Positions 1 through 7,865 of a DNA stretch of 64,000 nt are shown piece by piece. The first letter of the stretch is position 1; every line of letters begins with the position of its first letter. The stretch is from Aliarcobacter sp. (lineage in GTDB: Bacteria > Campylobacterota > Campylobacteria > Campylobacterales > Arcobacteraceae). The position numbers and the translations under genes are program-made. The notes under the pieces were generated by a model. That model was not told the origin of the DNA. It ran no database searches and worked only from the letters and a program-made list of their open reading frames with translations. Where the stretch lies: NCBI GenBank assembly GCA_028689025.1, contig JAQTXA010000011.1, forward strand, positions 25,666-89,665, given 5' to 3'.

Positions 1-26
1 TTATTATTTTAAGAGGATTAAGAAGT

Positions 27-692
27 TTATTTAATATTTATTTTGTAGCCATTTACTCGGCTTGAACTTATAATATCATTACCTAAAAGTTGTCTGATTT
101 TATGAATATGAAAACGAATTACTCCCATTTTAGAGTTACTATTTGCAGGATAAGCTCCTTTTTCTAAACTTTGCGTAGAAACATAATATCCTCTGAATTT
201 CAATAGATAATCTAATATTAATAAAGCTTTATCACCTAAAATTATCTCATCTTTATTTTTTAATACTTTTTTATTAAAAATCTCATATTTAGTATTGTCT
301 TTTAAATTTATAGAATCTGTGTAAACTTTGTATTGTCTTCTAATAAGAGCTTTTATTCTTAATATAATTTCATCTTCATCAATATTTCTAATCACACACT
401 CATCACAACCAGACAAAAAAGATGGTTTAATTATATTGGGAACAGAAGCTATTACCATTTTCATAGTAATATCTTTATAATCATTTAAAAGTTGAATTAG
501 TTGAAACCTTGGGAGTGATTTTTCATTAATATTTATCAAATACAAATCATACAAATTATTATAAATGCACTCCAAAAATTCACTATTATTACAGCAAATA
601 TCCACATGAAAATCATTACTTTTTAAAATTTCAATAATTTGAGAGATTGAACTATTATTACTTTCTAAAACTAAAATTTTTACGGCTTTCAA
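27..692 (-). CDS. Orphan OmpR-like response regulator with degenerate receiver
   Basis: About 221 aa. Residues 1-115 have the receiver fold pattern and about 135-221 look like an OmpR/PhoB winged helix, ending in the typical IR..L..KI...RVNGYKI pattern. The receiver lacks its chemistry: the acidic pair after strand 1 reads LESNN, the phospho-acceptor region reads LININEKSLP (Asn where Asp is expected), and the conserved Lys is Arg in VIRNID. It is therefore probably not phosphorylated in the usual way. I chose the TTG at 692 because GGAG lies 7 nt upstream and the protein then begins MKAVKILVLE; a TTG at 704 is also in frame. No kinase gene is adjacent. It lies divergent from the acetyltransferase gene. 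The fold call is firm; the target genes are unknown. Confidence 0.75.
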   Translation of the reverse strand: MKAVKILVLESNNSSISQIIEILKSNDFHVDICCNNSEFLECIYNNLYDLYLININEKSLPRFQLIQLLNDYKDITMKMVIASVPNIIKPSFLSGCDECVIRNIDEDEIILRIKALIRRQYKVYTDSINLKDNTKYEIFNKKVLKNKDEIILGDKALLILDYLLKFRGYYVSTQSLEKGAYPANSNSKMGVIRFHIHKIRQLLGNDIISSSRVNGYKINIK

Positions 693-761
693 TGTTTTCT
701 CCAATTTTACAATGGGAACATTTTAGAGAATATCTATTAATTATCTGTTAGTTTAATAAGA

Positions 762-767
762 TATAAT
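762..767 (+). promoter_or_regulatory. Probable -10 element for the acetyltransferase gene
   Basis: A perfect TATAAT lies 25 bp before the ATG at 793, in the 100-bp gap between divergent genes. No clear -35 is visible, which is normal for Campylobacterota sigma-70 promoters. Confidence 0.4.
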
Positions 768-792
768 CCCTAAATTTATTTAAAGATTTAAA

Positions 793-1347
793 ATGATTAA
801 ACAAGCACAAAAAAACAATATTTCAAATATTTCAACTCTGATTTTAGATGCAATTCATAATATTGCAAACACCTTAACAGGTGAAGATGAAAAATTAAAA
901 ATCTTAGAGACTTTAGACAAATATATATCTATGGAGATAAATAGATTAAGTTATACAAATATCTGGCTTTATGAAATAGAAAATCAAACTGTGGGACTAA
1001 TCCTAGCCTACAATTCAAATGATGTAAAAAAGCTAGATAAGCCAATTTTAGAACATCTAAAATCTAAAAATATTTTCCTAGACTCTTTTGATAAAGAGTG
1101 TTTTGAAAATGAGTTTTATATTGATACTCTTAGTGTTAATGAAAATTTTCAAGGAAAAGGAATAGCAAAAGAGTTATTTGTTTTTATTGAAAAAAAAGCT
1201 AAAGAGTTAGGATTTGAAAAAGTTTCACTTTTAGTGGATTTTCAAAATCCCAAAGCTCTAGCTTTATATGAAAAAATTGGATTTAAAAAGAATACTGTTT
1301 TAAAAGTATCAAACCATCAATATCATCACATGATAAAGATGATTTAA
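793..1347 (+). CDS. GNAT family N-acetyltransferase
   Basis: 184 aa. The acetyl-CoA-binding motif A is visible around residues 110-130 as TLSVNENFQGKGIAKELF, where QGKGIA matches the Q/R-x-x-G-x-G/A loop. It is followed by the typical KALALYEKIGFKKN motif near residue 155. The first 60 residues are a helical, less conserved region. GNAT enzymes transfer acetyl from acetyl-CoA to an amine; nothing here identifies the substrate (small molecule or a protein N-terminus). It stands alone, convergent with the zinc-binding protein gene, with a good -10 in front. Confidence 0.85.
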   Translation: MIKQAQKNNISNISTLILDAIHNIANTLTGEDEKLKILETLDKYISMEINRLSYTNIWLYEIENQTVGLILAYNSNDVKKLDKPILEHLKSKNIFLDSFDKECFENEFYIDTLSVNENFQGKGIAKELFVFIEKKAKELGFEKVSLLVDFQNPKALALYEKIGFKKNTVLKVSNHQYHHMIKMI

Positions 1348-1378
1348 AATACTCACTGTAAAAACTTAATATATTTTA

Positions 1379-2266
1379 TTATTTGTAGCTATTTGCAATT
1401 TGTTTAGCGCTATTAAGAAGATTCTCACTCCAATTTAAAGCTAATGGGTCAATAGAAATTACTGTAGCTTGAATATTTTTTGAAATTGCTAAGGCACTTT
1501 TTTGTGAAAATTGAGGAGAGCTAAAAACTATTTTTATATTATGTTTTTTTGCTTCATCCATTAAATCAACTAATTCAGCAGGTTTTGGCTCTTTTCCTTC
1601 AATCTCAATTGAAATCTCTTCTAAATTATATTTCTTAGCAAAATATCCCCACGATGGATGAAATACCATAAATGCTTTACCTTTATATGGTTCTAAAATT
1701 GTTTTAATATTTTCATCTAAAACATCTATCTCTTTTAAAAACTCTTCATAATTTGTTTTATAAAAATCTGCATTTGAAGAATCAACTTTTGCCATAGTTT
1801 CATAAATATTTTTTGCTTGAATTTTCACTAAAATAGGATCCAACCAAACATGTGGGTCTAGACCTGAATGGTCATGTTCTTCATGGTCTTGTTGTTTTGT
1901 ATCACTATTTTTTTCATTTTCATCATGATGTTCATGTTTAGCCATTTCCATTTTTTCTATACCATCTGTTGAATCAACAAACAGAGTATTTTTTGCACTT
2001 TGTTTAAATTTATCCAACCAAACTTGCTCAAACGAAACACCCGTATAAAAATAAACTTTTGAAGCTACTAAAGATTTCATTTGAGAAGATTTTGGCTCAT
2101 AAGTGTGTGGTGAAGCACCTGGTTTTACCATAACATTTATATCATATTTGTCTTTTACAATTTTTTCAAGAAAATATTTTTGAGGTAAAATACTAACTGA
2201 TAATTCTGGTTTTGATGCGTGTAGAAATGATATTATTGTTATAAAAATAAATACAATTTTTTTCAA
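1379..2266 (-). CDS. znuA: Zinc ABC transporter substrate-binding protein (ZnuA/TroA family)
   Basis: 295 aa. A signal peptide (MKKIVFIFITIISFLHA) sends it to the periplasm. The TroA-type fold is supported by KPGASPHTYEPKSSQ near residue 50, the HVWLDP motif near 137 and the HPSWGYFA motif near 200, which carry metal-ligand His residues. Between them is a His/Asp/Glu-rich loop (HEHHDENE ... HEEHDHSG), typical of zinc-specific ZnuA rather than manganese proteins. Start is TTG at 2266 with AGGAG 6 nt upstream. The permease and ATPase genes (znuB, znuC) are not next to it, so they must lie elsewhere. It is divergent from a Zur-like repressor gene, with dyad sequences between them, so zinc repression is likely. 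Confidence 0.9.
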   Translation of the reverse strand: MKKIVFIFITIISFLHASKPELSVSILPQKYFLEKIVKDKYDINVMVKPGASPHTYEPKSSQMKSLVASKVYFYTGVSFEQVWLDKFKQSAKNTLFVDSTDGIEKMEMAKHEHHDENEKNSDTKQQDHEEHDHSGLDPHVWLDPILVKIQAKNIYETMAKVDSSNADFYKTNYEEFLKEIDVLDENIKTILEPYKGKAFMVFHPSWGYFAKKYNLEEISIEIEGKEPKPAELVDLMDEAKKHNIKIVFSSPQFSQKSALAISKNIQATVISIDPLALNWSENLLNSAKQIANSYK

Positions 2267-2290
2267 GATTAACTCCTAATTCTATTTTTT

Positions 2291-2303
2291 GCAACTTGGT
2301 TGC
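2291..2303. promoter_or_regulatory. Candidate Zur operator, perfect dyad
   Basis: GCAAC-TTG-GTTGC is a perfect inverted repeat 25 bp upstream of the znuA start, between znuA and the Zur-like gene. A related copy lies at 2336. Assigning it to Zur is inference from position. Confidence 0.5.
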
Positions 2304-2335
2304 GTTGTGGAATTCTAATTGATTTATACTTTAAT

Positions 2336-2348
2336 GCAACTTAGTCGT
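2336..2348. promoter_or_regulatory. Second, imperfect copy of the znuA/zur operator
   Basis: GCAACTTAGTCGT repeats the left arm and spacer of the dyad at 2291 exactly 45 bp away, with a weakened right arm. It lies 45 bp before the repressor gene, where it could autoregulate that gene. Confidence 0.4.
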
Positions 2349-2393
2349 AAAAGTAAAAAGTAAGTTTAAAATTAAATTGCTATAATAAATACT

Positions 2394-2774
2394 ATGGATA
2401 AAATCACAAATTTAACAAACTTTACAAATATCAAACTAACAAGTGCCCGAAAATCAATTCTGGAATTGTTAATTAACTCTAATAAACCATTATCTTATGA
2501 AGATATGAAAGATAATATTTCTATGGATAAGGCAACTTTTTATAGAAATATAACCATTTTTGAAGAAGAAAATCTCATTAGCTCTTTTGAGTCAAATGAT
2601 AAAAAAAGATATTTTGAAATCAAAAAAAACCAACATTCGCACTTCATTTGTTCTTCATGTTCAAAAATTGAATGTATTCATCAAAAATTAGAATTTAATC
2701 TACCAGATTACAAAATTGAAAATATCATTATAAAAGGTATTTGTAAAAATTGTTTAACAAAGGAGAATATATGA
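2394..2774 (+). CDS. zur: Fur family transcriptional regulator, probably Zur
   Basis: 126 aa, short for the family. The N-terminal winged helix is seen as LTSARKSILELLINSNKPLSYEDM and DKATFYRNITIFEEENLI (DNA-recognition helix). The C-terminal dimerisation and metal region has HSHFICSSCSKIECIHQ and a second pair CKNC, matching the structural zinc site made by two CxxC motifs. The divergent ZnuA gene and the dyads between them make a zinc-sensing role the best guess; a Fur or PerR role is less likely because a full-length Fur is encoded at 60577-61026. Its stop overlaps the nhaA start by 4 nt (ATGA), so the two are translationally coupled. Confidence 0.8.
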   Translation: MDKITNLTNFTNIKLTSARKSILELLINSNKPLSYEDMKDNISMDKATFYRNITIFEEENLISSFESNDKKRYFEIKKNQHSHFICSSCSKIECIHQKLEFNLPDYKIENIIIKGICKNCLTKENI

Positions 2775-4051
2775 TTAAAAAGTTTTTAATAATTGAAGAT
2801 TTCATATCAAAAGAGGCATTAAGTGGTGTTCTATTATTTTTAGCAACCATTGCAGCAGTAATTTGTGCAAATTCTGTTTTTGGACAAGAGTATTATAATT
2901 TATGGCATATGCCCTTAGGTGTTACGCTTGGAGATAAAACTATTTCAATGACTTTAACATATTGGATTAATGATGGTCTTATGGCTTTGTTTTTCTTAAT
3001 GGTTGGTCTTGAAATAAAAAGAGAGATGGTTATTGGTGAATTATCATCAGTTGCAAAAGCCTCTTTCCCAATTGTTGCAGCTCTTGGAGGAATGTTAGTT
3101 CCTGCATTAATTTATGTGGCACTAAATCCAAATAATTTTATAGGTTTTGGTATTCCGATGGCCACAGATATTGCTTTTGCTTTGGGAATTTTAATGCTTT
3201 TAGGTGCAAGAGTAAATCCTGCATTAAAACTATTTTTAATGGCTTTAGCAGTTGTTGATGACTTAGGAGCTGTTTTAGTTGTTGCCACAGTTTATACAAG
3301 TGAAATAAAGGCTGAATATTTTTTACATGCTGGAATTGCTTATGGTTTGATTTGGTTTTTAAATTATATAGGTGTTAAAAAAATATTACCTTACTTAATC
3401 TTAGGACTATTTTTATGGATATTTATCCATGAAATTGGAATTCATGCAACAATCGCTGGAGTTTTATTAGCTTTTGCAATTCCTATTAGTTCAAAAATTG
3501 ATGAAAAACAATTTATTGAAAAAACAAGAGAATCTGTAGATGATTTTGAAAAAAACATAGACACTATTCCTATTTTAAATCATCATCAAATAGATGCCCT
3601 TGAAGGCATTGCCCATGGATATGATAAGGTTCAAAATCCACTTGTAAAACTAGAACATAATCTTCATGGTTTATCTGCATTTTTTATTATGCCTTTATTT
3701 GCTTTTTCAAATGCAGGTGTTTTAATAGACTTTTCAACCGTTTCAGCAAATCTAATGATAGTTTTAGGTGTTGTGTTTGGATTAATTTTAGGAAAACCAA
3801 TTGGTATTTTTGGATTTACATTCCTTGCAACAAAACTAGGAATTATCAAAAAACCAAATAACATCTCTTGGTATGATGTTCTCGTAGTTGGATTCTTGGG
3901 TGGTATTGGGTTCACAATGTCAATTTTTATCACTCACCTTGCCTTTGCAGATGAAACAATAATTGCAGCAGTTAAACTTGGAGTTTTTGGAGCTTCATTT
4001 ACAGCAGCTATTATTGGAGTAATTCTTATTCTATTAAAGAAAAAAGCGTAA
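2771..4051 (+). CDS. nhaA: Na+/H+ antiporter NhaA
   Basis: 426 aa inner-membrane protein with about 12 membrane spans. It exchanges internal Na+ for external H+. Family signatures include FFLMVGLEIKREMVIGEL, the MATDIAFALGIL stretch and LAVVDDLGAVLVVA, where the two adjacent Asp residues are the ion-binding pair. I place the start at ATG 2771, which has AAGGAGA 5 nt upstream; an in-frame TTG at 2750 lacks a ribosome site. The gene overlaps the Zur-like gene by 4 nt and ends in a hairpin terminator. Coupling to a zinc-type regulator is unusual but may only be shared transcription. Confidence 0.95.
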   Translation: MIKKFLIIEDFISKEALSGVLLFLATIAAVICANSVFGQEYYNLWHMPLGVTLGDKTISMTLTYWINDGLMALFFLMVGLEIKREMVIGELSSVAKASFPIVAALGGMLVPALIYVALNPNNFIGFGIPMATDIAFALGILMLLGARVNPALKLFLMALAVVDDLGAVLVVATVYTSEIKAEYFLHAGIAYGLIWFLNYIGVKKILPYLILGLFLWIFIHEIGIHATIAGVLLAFAIPISSKIDEKQFIEKTRESVDDFEKNIDTIPILNHHQIDALEGIAHGYDKVQNPLVKLEHNLHGLSAFFIMPLFAFSNAGVLIDFSTVSANLMIVLGVVFGLILGKPIGIFGFTFLATKLGIIKKPNNISWYDVLVVGFLGGIGFTMSIFITHLAFADETIIAAVKLGVFGASFTAAIIGVILILLKKKA

Positions 4052-4069
4052 AGCGCTTTTCTCTTTTTT
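4042..4069 (+). terminator. Rho-independent terminator after nhaA
   Basis: AAAAGCG and CGCTTTT form a 7-bp perfect stem around a TAAAG loop, followed by CTCTTTTTT. It overlaps the nhaA stop codon. Confidence 0.75.
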
Positions 4070-4147
4070 CTAAATAAAAATATTTTTCTATTAAAAATTA
4101 CATATTTATTATACAATTCCGTCACAAAAATTACAAAAAGATTTTAA

Positions 4148-5044
4148 ATGACACAATCAAACAAAAATATATTTTATTTCATGATGGTTTTAGCAATGGC
4201 AGGATGGGGAGCATCTTGGGTAAATGCTAAAGTATTAAGCTCTTATATAGATGAGTATCAAATGATGTTTTTACGAAACTTCTTTACAATTATCACCCTT
4301 GCACCTATTTTAGTAATCACTAGAAAGTTTTTTTATACAAATATCAAAAGTCTTATTTTAGCTTTTATTGCAGCTCTTGTAATGATTGCTTATTTAAAAT
4401 TCTATTTTTTAGGTGTTAAATTTGGAACGGCAAGTCTTGGTGGAGCCTTAGTTACAACACTAATTCCCATAAATACTTTTATGTTTATGGCTCTATTTTT
4501 TAGTAAAAAAATTCTAAAAAAAGATATTTTTGCACTAATACTTGGAGTAATAGGAGTTTTAACTATTTTAAATATTTGGACTTTTTCTCCTGAGCAAATA
4601 TTTACTATTCATAATATGTATTTTTTAATTGCATCAATTTTATGGCCGATATTTACAATTATTAGTTCAAAATCAACAAAAACTTCTCCTTTGGTTTTTT
4701 CATTTTACATGTATGTTTTTATGACTATTTTACTTTTGATATTTTTTGTGGAACCTACAAAAATGCCTTATGCAAGTTTTGATTGGATTTTTTGGGCAAA
4801 TATCTTATGTGTAGCGGTAGTTTCAACAACTTTTGCAACTTCAATTTATTTTATAGGAATTGAGAAATTAGGAACAAATGAAGTTAGCTCTTTTATTTTT
4901 TTAGTACCATTTTTTGCTATAAGTTTAAGTATTATTTTTCTGAAAGAAGAAGTAAATATCTCTATTATTATTGGAACAATTTTAACTTTAATTGCTGTAA
5001 AAATATTAAATAATATTAAAATATTTAGAACTTTAAAAAAGTAG
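4148..5044 (+). CDS. DMT superfamily transporter, EamA type
   Basis: 298 aa with about ten predicted membrane helices in two EamA repeats (about residues 8-140 and 150-290). The first repeat begins MMVLAMAGWGASWVNAKVL and the second contains the usual ASILWPIFTIISSKS entry. Such inner-membrane carriers often export amino acids or metabolites; the substrate cannot be told from sequence. It is a single gene between terminators. Assignment to the superfamily is secure. Confidence 0.88.
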   Translation: MTQSNKNIFYFMMVLAMAGWGASWVNAKVLSSYIDEYQMMFLRNFFTIITLAPILVITRKFFYTNIKSLILAFIAALVMIAYLKFYFLGVKFGTASLGGALVTTLIPINTFMFMALFFSKKILKKDIFALILGVIGVLTILNIWTFSPEQIFTIHNMYFLIASILWPIFTIISSKSTKTSPLVFSFYMYVFMTILLLIFFVEPTKMPYASFDWIFWANILCVAVVSTTFATSIYFIGIEKLGTNEVSSFIFLVPFFAISLSIIFLKEEVNISIIIGTILTLIAVKILNNIKIFRTLKK

Positions 5045-5063
5045 TTTTTTAAGCTACTTTTTT
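5035..5063. terminator. Bidirectional terminator
   Basis: AAAAAAGTAG and CTACTTTTTT form a 10-bp perfect stem between two convergent genes, ending in T-runs on both strands. It includes the end of the EamA transporter gene. Confidence 0.8.
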
Positions 5064-5078
5064 AAATAGAAGATAAAC

Positions 5079-5783
5079 TTATCTTGGATATGAACAATTA
5101 TTTATATCTAAACAAATTCCATTTATATACTCAGGACAATCTGTTGCTAACCATACTATTGCTTTTGCAACCTCTTCTGCTGTTGCAAATCTTCCAGTTG
5201 CCACAGTCTTTTTAAACTCAGCTTTTCTCTCTTCTGAATTATCTTTTTGCATATCAGTTTCAGTTGGACTTGGAGCTACACAATTTACAGTAATTCCATA
5301 AGCTCCTAACATTTTTCCATATATTTTTGTAGCATTTATTAGTCCAGCTTTTGCAATTCCATACCAAACATCTGGATGTCCAATTTGTCCAGCAATTGAA
5401 GCTGTATTTACAATTCTTCCATATTTTTGTTTTTTCATATGCTCACAAAAAATATTCATTAATTCAACTGGCGTATATAAATCCACATTCATAATGTGTT
5501 CACGCGCTTCTTTTGGATAGTTGTTATAAGTATATTTTGGTTGCATATATCCAGCATTATTTATTAAAATATCTATATCCCCTACTTCTTTAGCAAGTGC
5601 TGGTAAAGCATCTACGTCTGATAAATCATACTCAATAGCCGTTACATTTTTAACTCCAACTATTGGACAAGTATCAAAATCACGAGCCACAATAATAACT
5701 TCATATCCGAATTCTAACATAGCTCTTGAAACCGCTAAACCTATTCCTTTATTTCCACCTGTTATTAATACTCTTTTTGACAT
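5079..5783 (-). CDS. Short-chain dehydrogenase/reductase
   Basis: 234 aa, the normal length for a classical SDR. The cofactor loop is TGGNKGIG at residues 8-15, the NNAG motif is near residue 76, the catalytic Ser lies in NTASIAG near 128 and the Tyr/Lys pair in YGIAKAG near 141-145. It uses NAD(P)H to reduce or oxidise a carbonyl/alcohol. Closest in style to FabG-like 3-oxoacyl-ACP reductases, but no fatty-acid genes surround it, so the substrate is open. The last residues (NGICLDINNCSYPR) differ from FabG in having two Cys. Single-gene unit. Confidence 0.85.
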   Translation of the reverse strand: MSKRVLITGGNKGIGLAVSRAMLEFGYEVIIVARDFDTCPIVGVKNVTAIEYDLSDVDALPALAKEVGDIDILINNAGYMQPKYTYNNYPKEAREHIMNVDLYTPVELMNIFCEHMKKQKYGRIVNTASIAGQIGHPDVWYGIAKAGLINATKIYGKMLGAYGITVNCVAPSPTETDMQKDNSEERKAEFKKTVATGRFATAEEVAKAIVWLATDCPEYINGICLDINNCSYPR

Positions 5784-5842
5784 TATTTTTCTCCATTTGT
5801 TAATGCTTAATTATATATGTTCATTGATTTTAATCATCTTAA

Positions 5843-5848
5843 TATAAT
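5843..5848 (+). promoter_or_regulatory. Probable -10 element for the first Cache kinase
   Basis: TATAAT lies 43 bp before the expected start at 5892. It predicts a short leader that contains a 17-codon out-of-frame reading frame from an ATG at 5855. Confidence 0.35.
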
Positions 5849-5891
5849 ATATTTATGCTAGAATATGCCTATATTAAAGAATTAGGATTAA

Positions 5892-7799
5892 ACGATTTAC
5901 AAAAATGAAAAACAGTTATTAAATATTATTAAATTTACTCCACCAATATTTATCATATCTATTTCCATCATTATTACATTTTTATTATCTTTAGACAAAC
6001 AACATGAACTTGAAAAAGAAAAGATTTCCATTAAAAATGAATATTTAAAAGAGAATAAAGAACTTGTTATGAATGATGTTGAAAATTTATATGATTTTAT
6101 TATTAAAACACAAGCAAAAACGGAAGAAAAACTCAAAGAAAATATCAAAAATAGAGTTTATGAAGCTCAAAATATTGCTATACAAATCTATAATGAAAAT
6201 AAAGATACAAAAACTAAAGATGAAATAAAAAAGATGATAAAAGATGCTTTAGTTAATATTCGATTTAATGAAGGTAGAGGATATTTTTTCATCTACTCTT
6301 TTGATTATGAATGTATTTTATTACCAATAAATAGAAAATTAGAAGGTACTAGTTTTTATAATTTTCAAGATTCAAAAGGAAAATATTTAACAAGAGATAT
6401 TATCACTCAACTTATAGAAGAGAAAGAGGGATTTCAAAATTGGTATTATGCTAAACCTAATGATTTAAAAACTGAATATAAAAAAATCGGATTTAATATT
6501 TATTTTGAACCTTATGATTGGTTTATCGGAACTGGCGAATACGTTGTTGATTATGAAAATACAGTGAAAAAAGAGGTATTAGAATATATTTCAAGACTTG
6601 TGCCAAATAAAGAAAACTATTTTTTTGTTCTTGATTATAATAAAAAAACACTATTTCATGTAATAGATAATTTAATTAATCAATCAGCACAAAATGTGCC
6701 AAATGTAGAAACTAATCATATTTTCGATGATATGCTTTCAATATCAAAAGAAGGAGCTGGTTTTCTAACTTACAATTACAGACCTAATGATAAATTCTTG
6801 ACAAAAACAAGTTATATAAAAGGTTTACAAAATTGGGGTTGGATTATAGGAAAAGGTTTTTACCAAGATGATATAAATGAAATTATTAAACAACATACAG
6901 ATTTATTAAATAGAAAATTTCATGCAAAAGTTATAAATATAATATCAATTGCAATTATTCTAACAATAGTATTATTAATCATTTCAATTTATATTTCAAA
7001 ACTACTAGAGAAGAAATTTGCAAATTATAAAAGAGATATTGATAACTATATTGATAAAAACACCGAACAACAGCATATTTTATCTCAACAAGCAAAAATG
7101 GCTGCAATGGGTGAAATGTTAGGAAATATTGCTCACCAATGGAGACAGCCACTTTCAGTTATAACTACAGTTGCAACTGGAATGAAGTTACAAAAAGAGT
7201 TTGATTCCCTTGATGATGAAACTTTTGATAAATCCATTGAAAACATTACTAATTCAGCTTTATATCTATCTGATACCATTGAAGATTTTAGAAACTTCTT
7301 TAGAACTGACAAAGAAGAGACTGTATTTAATGTAAAAAATGTTTTTGAAAAAGTTTTTAAATTAACTGATGCCCAATTTAAAAACCACGAAATCATTTTT
7401 ATAAAAGATATAAATGACTTTCAACTATTTGGTTTTGAAAATGAGTTTATACAGGCTTTAATAAATATTTTAAATAATGCAAAAGATGCTTTGGAAAATA
7501 AACCTAATCCTAAATTAATTTTTATTTCTACATACAAAAATGAAAACATGGTGATTATTAAAATAACTGATAACGCAGGTGGAATAGACGAAGAGATTAT
7601 TGACAAAGTTTGTGAACCATATTTTACAACAAAACATCAATCAAAAGGTACGGGAATTGGACTTTACATGACTGAAGAGATAATTGTAAAACATATGCTT
7701 GGAAATCTTCTAATCAAAAATGTAGATGTAACTTATGAAAATAACAGTTATAGAGGTGCTGAAATTACTATTGAATTACCAATAAATCAGAATATTTAA
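5892..7799 (+). CDS. Cache-domain sensor histidine kinase, copy 1 (start codon ACG)
   Basis: About 635 aa if translated from the position matching its tandem twin. Order: N-terminal membrane span, periplasmic Cache region (about 60-330, with NEGRGYFFIYSFDYECILLP and PYDWFIGTGEYV), second membrane span, then DHp with the phospho-His in GEMLGNIAHQWRQPL and an ATPase domain (NILNNAKDALE, ITDNAGGI, KGTGIGLYM). The twin begins ATG-ATT-TAT-AAA-AAT-GAA; here the same codons are preceded by ACG at 5892, right after a TAA. The first in-frame ATG is at 6069 and would remove the first membrane span. Translation may use ACG or ATT, or the gene may be silenced. No response regulator is adjacent. Confidence 0.8.
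   Translation, partial: TIYKNEKQLLNIIKFTPPIFIISISIIITFLLSLDKQHELEKEKISIKNEYLKENKELVMNDVENLYDFIIKTQAKTEEKLKENIKNRVYEAQNIAIQIYNENKDTKTKDEIKKMIKDALVNIRFNEGRGYFFIYSFDYECILLPINRKLEGTSFYNFQDSKGKYLTRDIITQLIEEKEGFQNWYYAKPNDLKTEYKKIGFNIYFEPYDWFIGTGEYVVDYENTVKKEVLEYISRLVPNKENYFFVLDYNKKTLFHVIDNLINQSAQNVPNVETNHIFDDMLSISKEGAGFLTYNYRPNDKFLTKTSYIKGLQNWGWIIGKGFYQDDINEIIKQHTDLLNRKFHAKVINIISIAIILTIVLLIISIYISKLLEKKFANYKRDIDNYIDKNTEQQHILSQQAKMAAMGEMLGNIAHQWRQPLSVITTVATGMKLQKEFDSLDDETFDKSIENITNSALYLSDTIEDFRNFFRTDKEETVFNVKNVFEKVFKLTDAQFKNHEIIFIKDINDFQLFGFENEFIQALINILNNAKDALENKPNPKLIFISTYKNENMVIIKITDNAGGIDEEIIDKVCEPYFTTKHQSKGTGIGLYMTEEIIVKHMLGNLLIKNVDVTYENNSYRGAEITIELPINQNI
6972..7372 (+). repeat. 401-bp identical tract, copy A
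   Basis: Identical base for base to 8946-9346 and covering the second membrane span to the end of the DHp region. It points to recent duplication or gene conversion between the tandem kinases, since the flanking sensor regions differ considerably. Confidence 0.95.
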
Positions 7800-7865
7800 G
7801 TTATTTCAAGGGCTTAATAAAATTTACTTTATGATAAAATCTTTCACTTTAAAAATAGGAATTAA

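Noticed and set aside
3664..4125. Minus-strand open frames opposite nhaA
   Set aside because: They are antisense to a clear NhaA gene, have no ribosome site and low-complexity translations.
5905..5922. ATG at 5905 as start of the first Cache kinase
   Set aside because: It is out of frame and meets a stop after five codons.
7133..7606. Minus-strand frames inside the kinase core
   Set aside because: They are antisense to a conserved DHp/HATPase region, and the same shadow would occur in both tandem copies.
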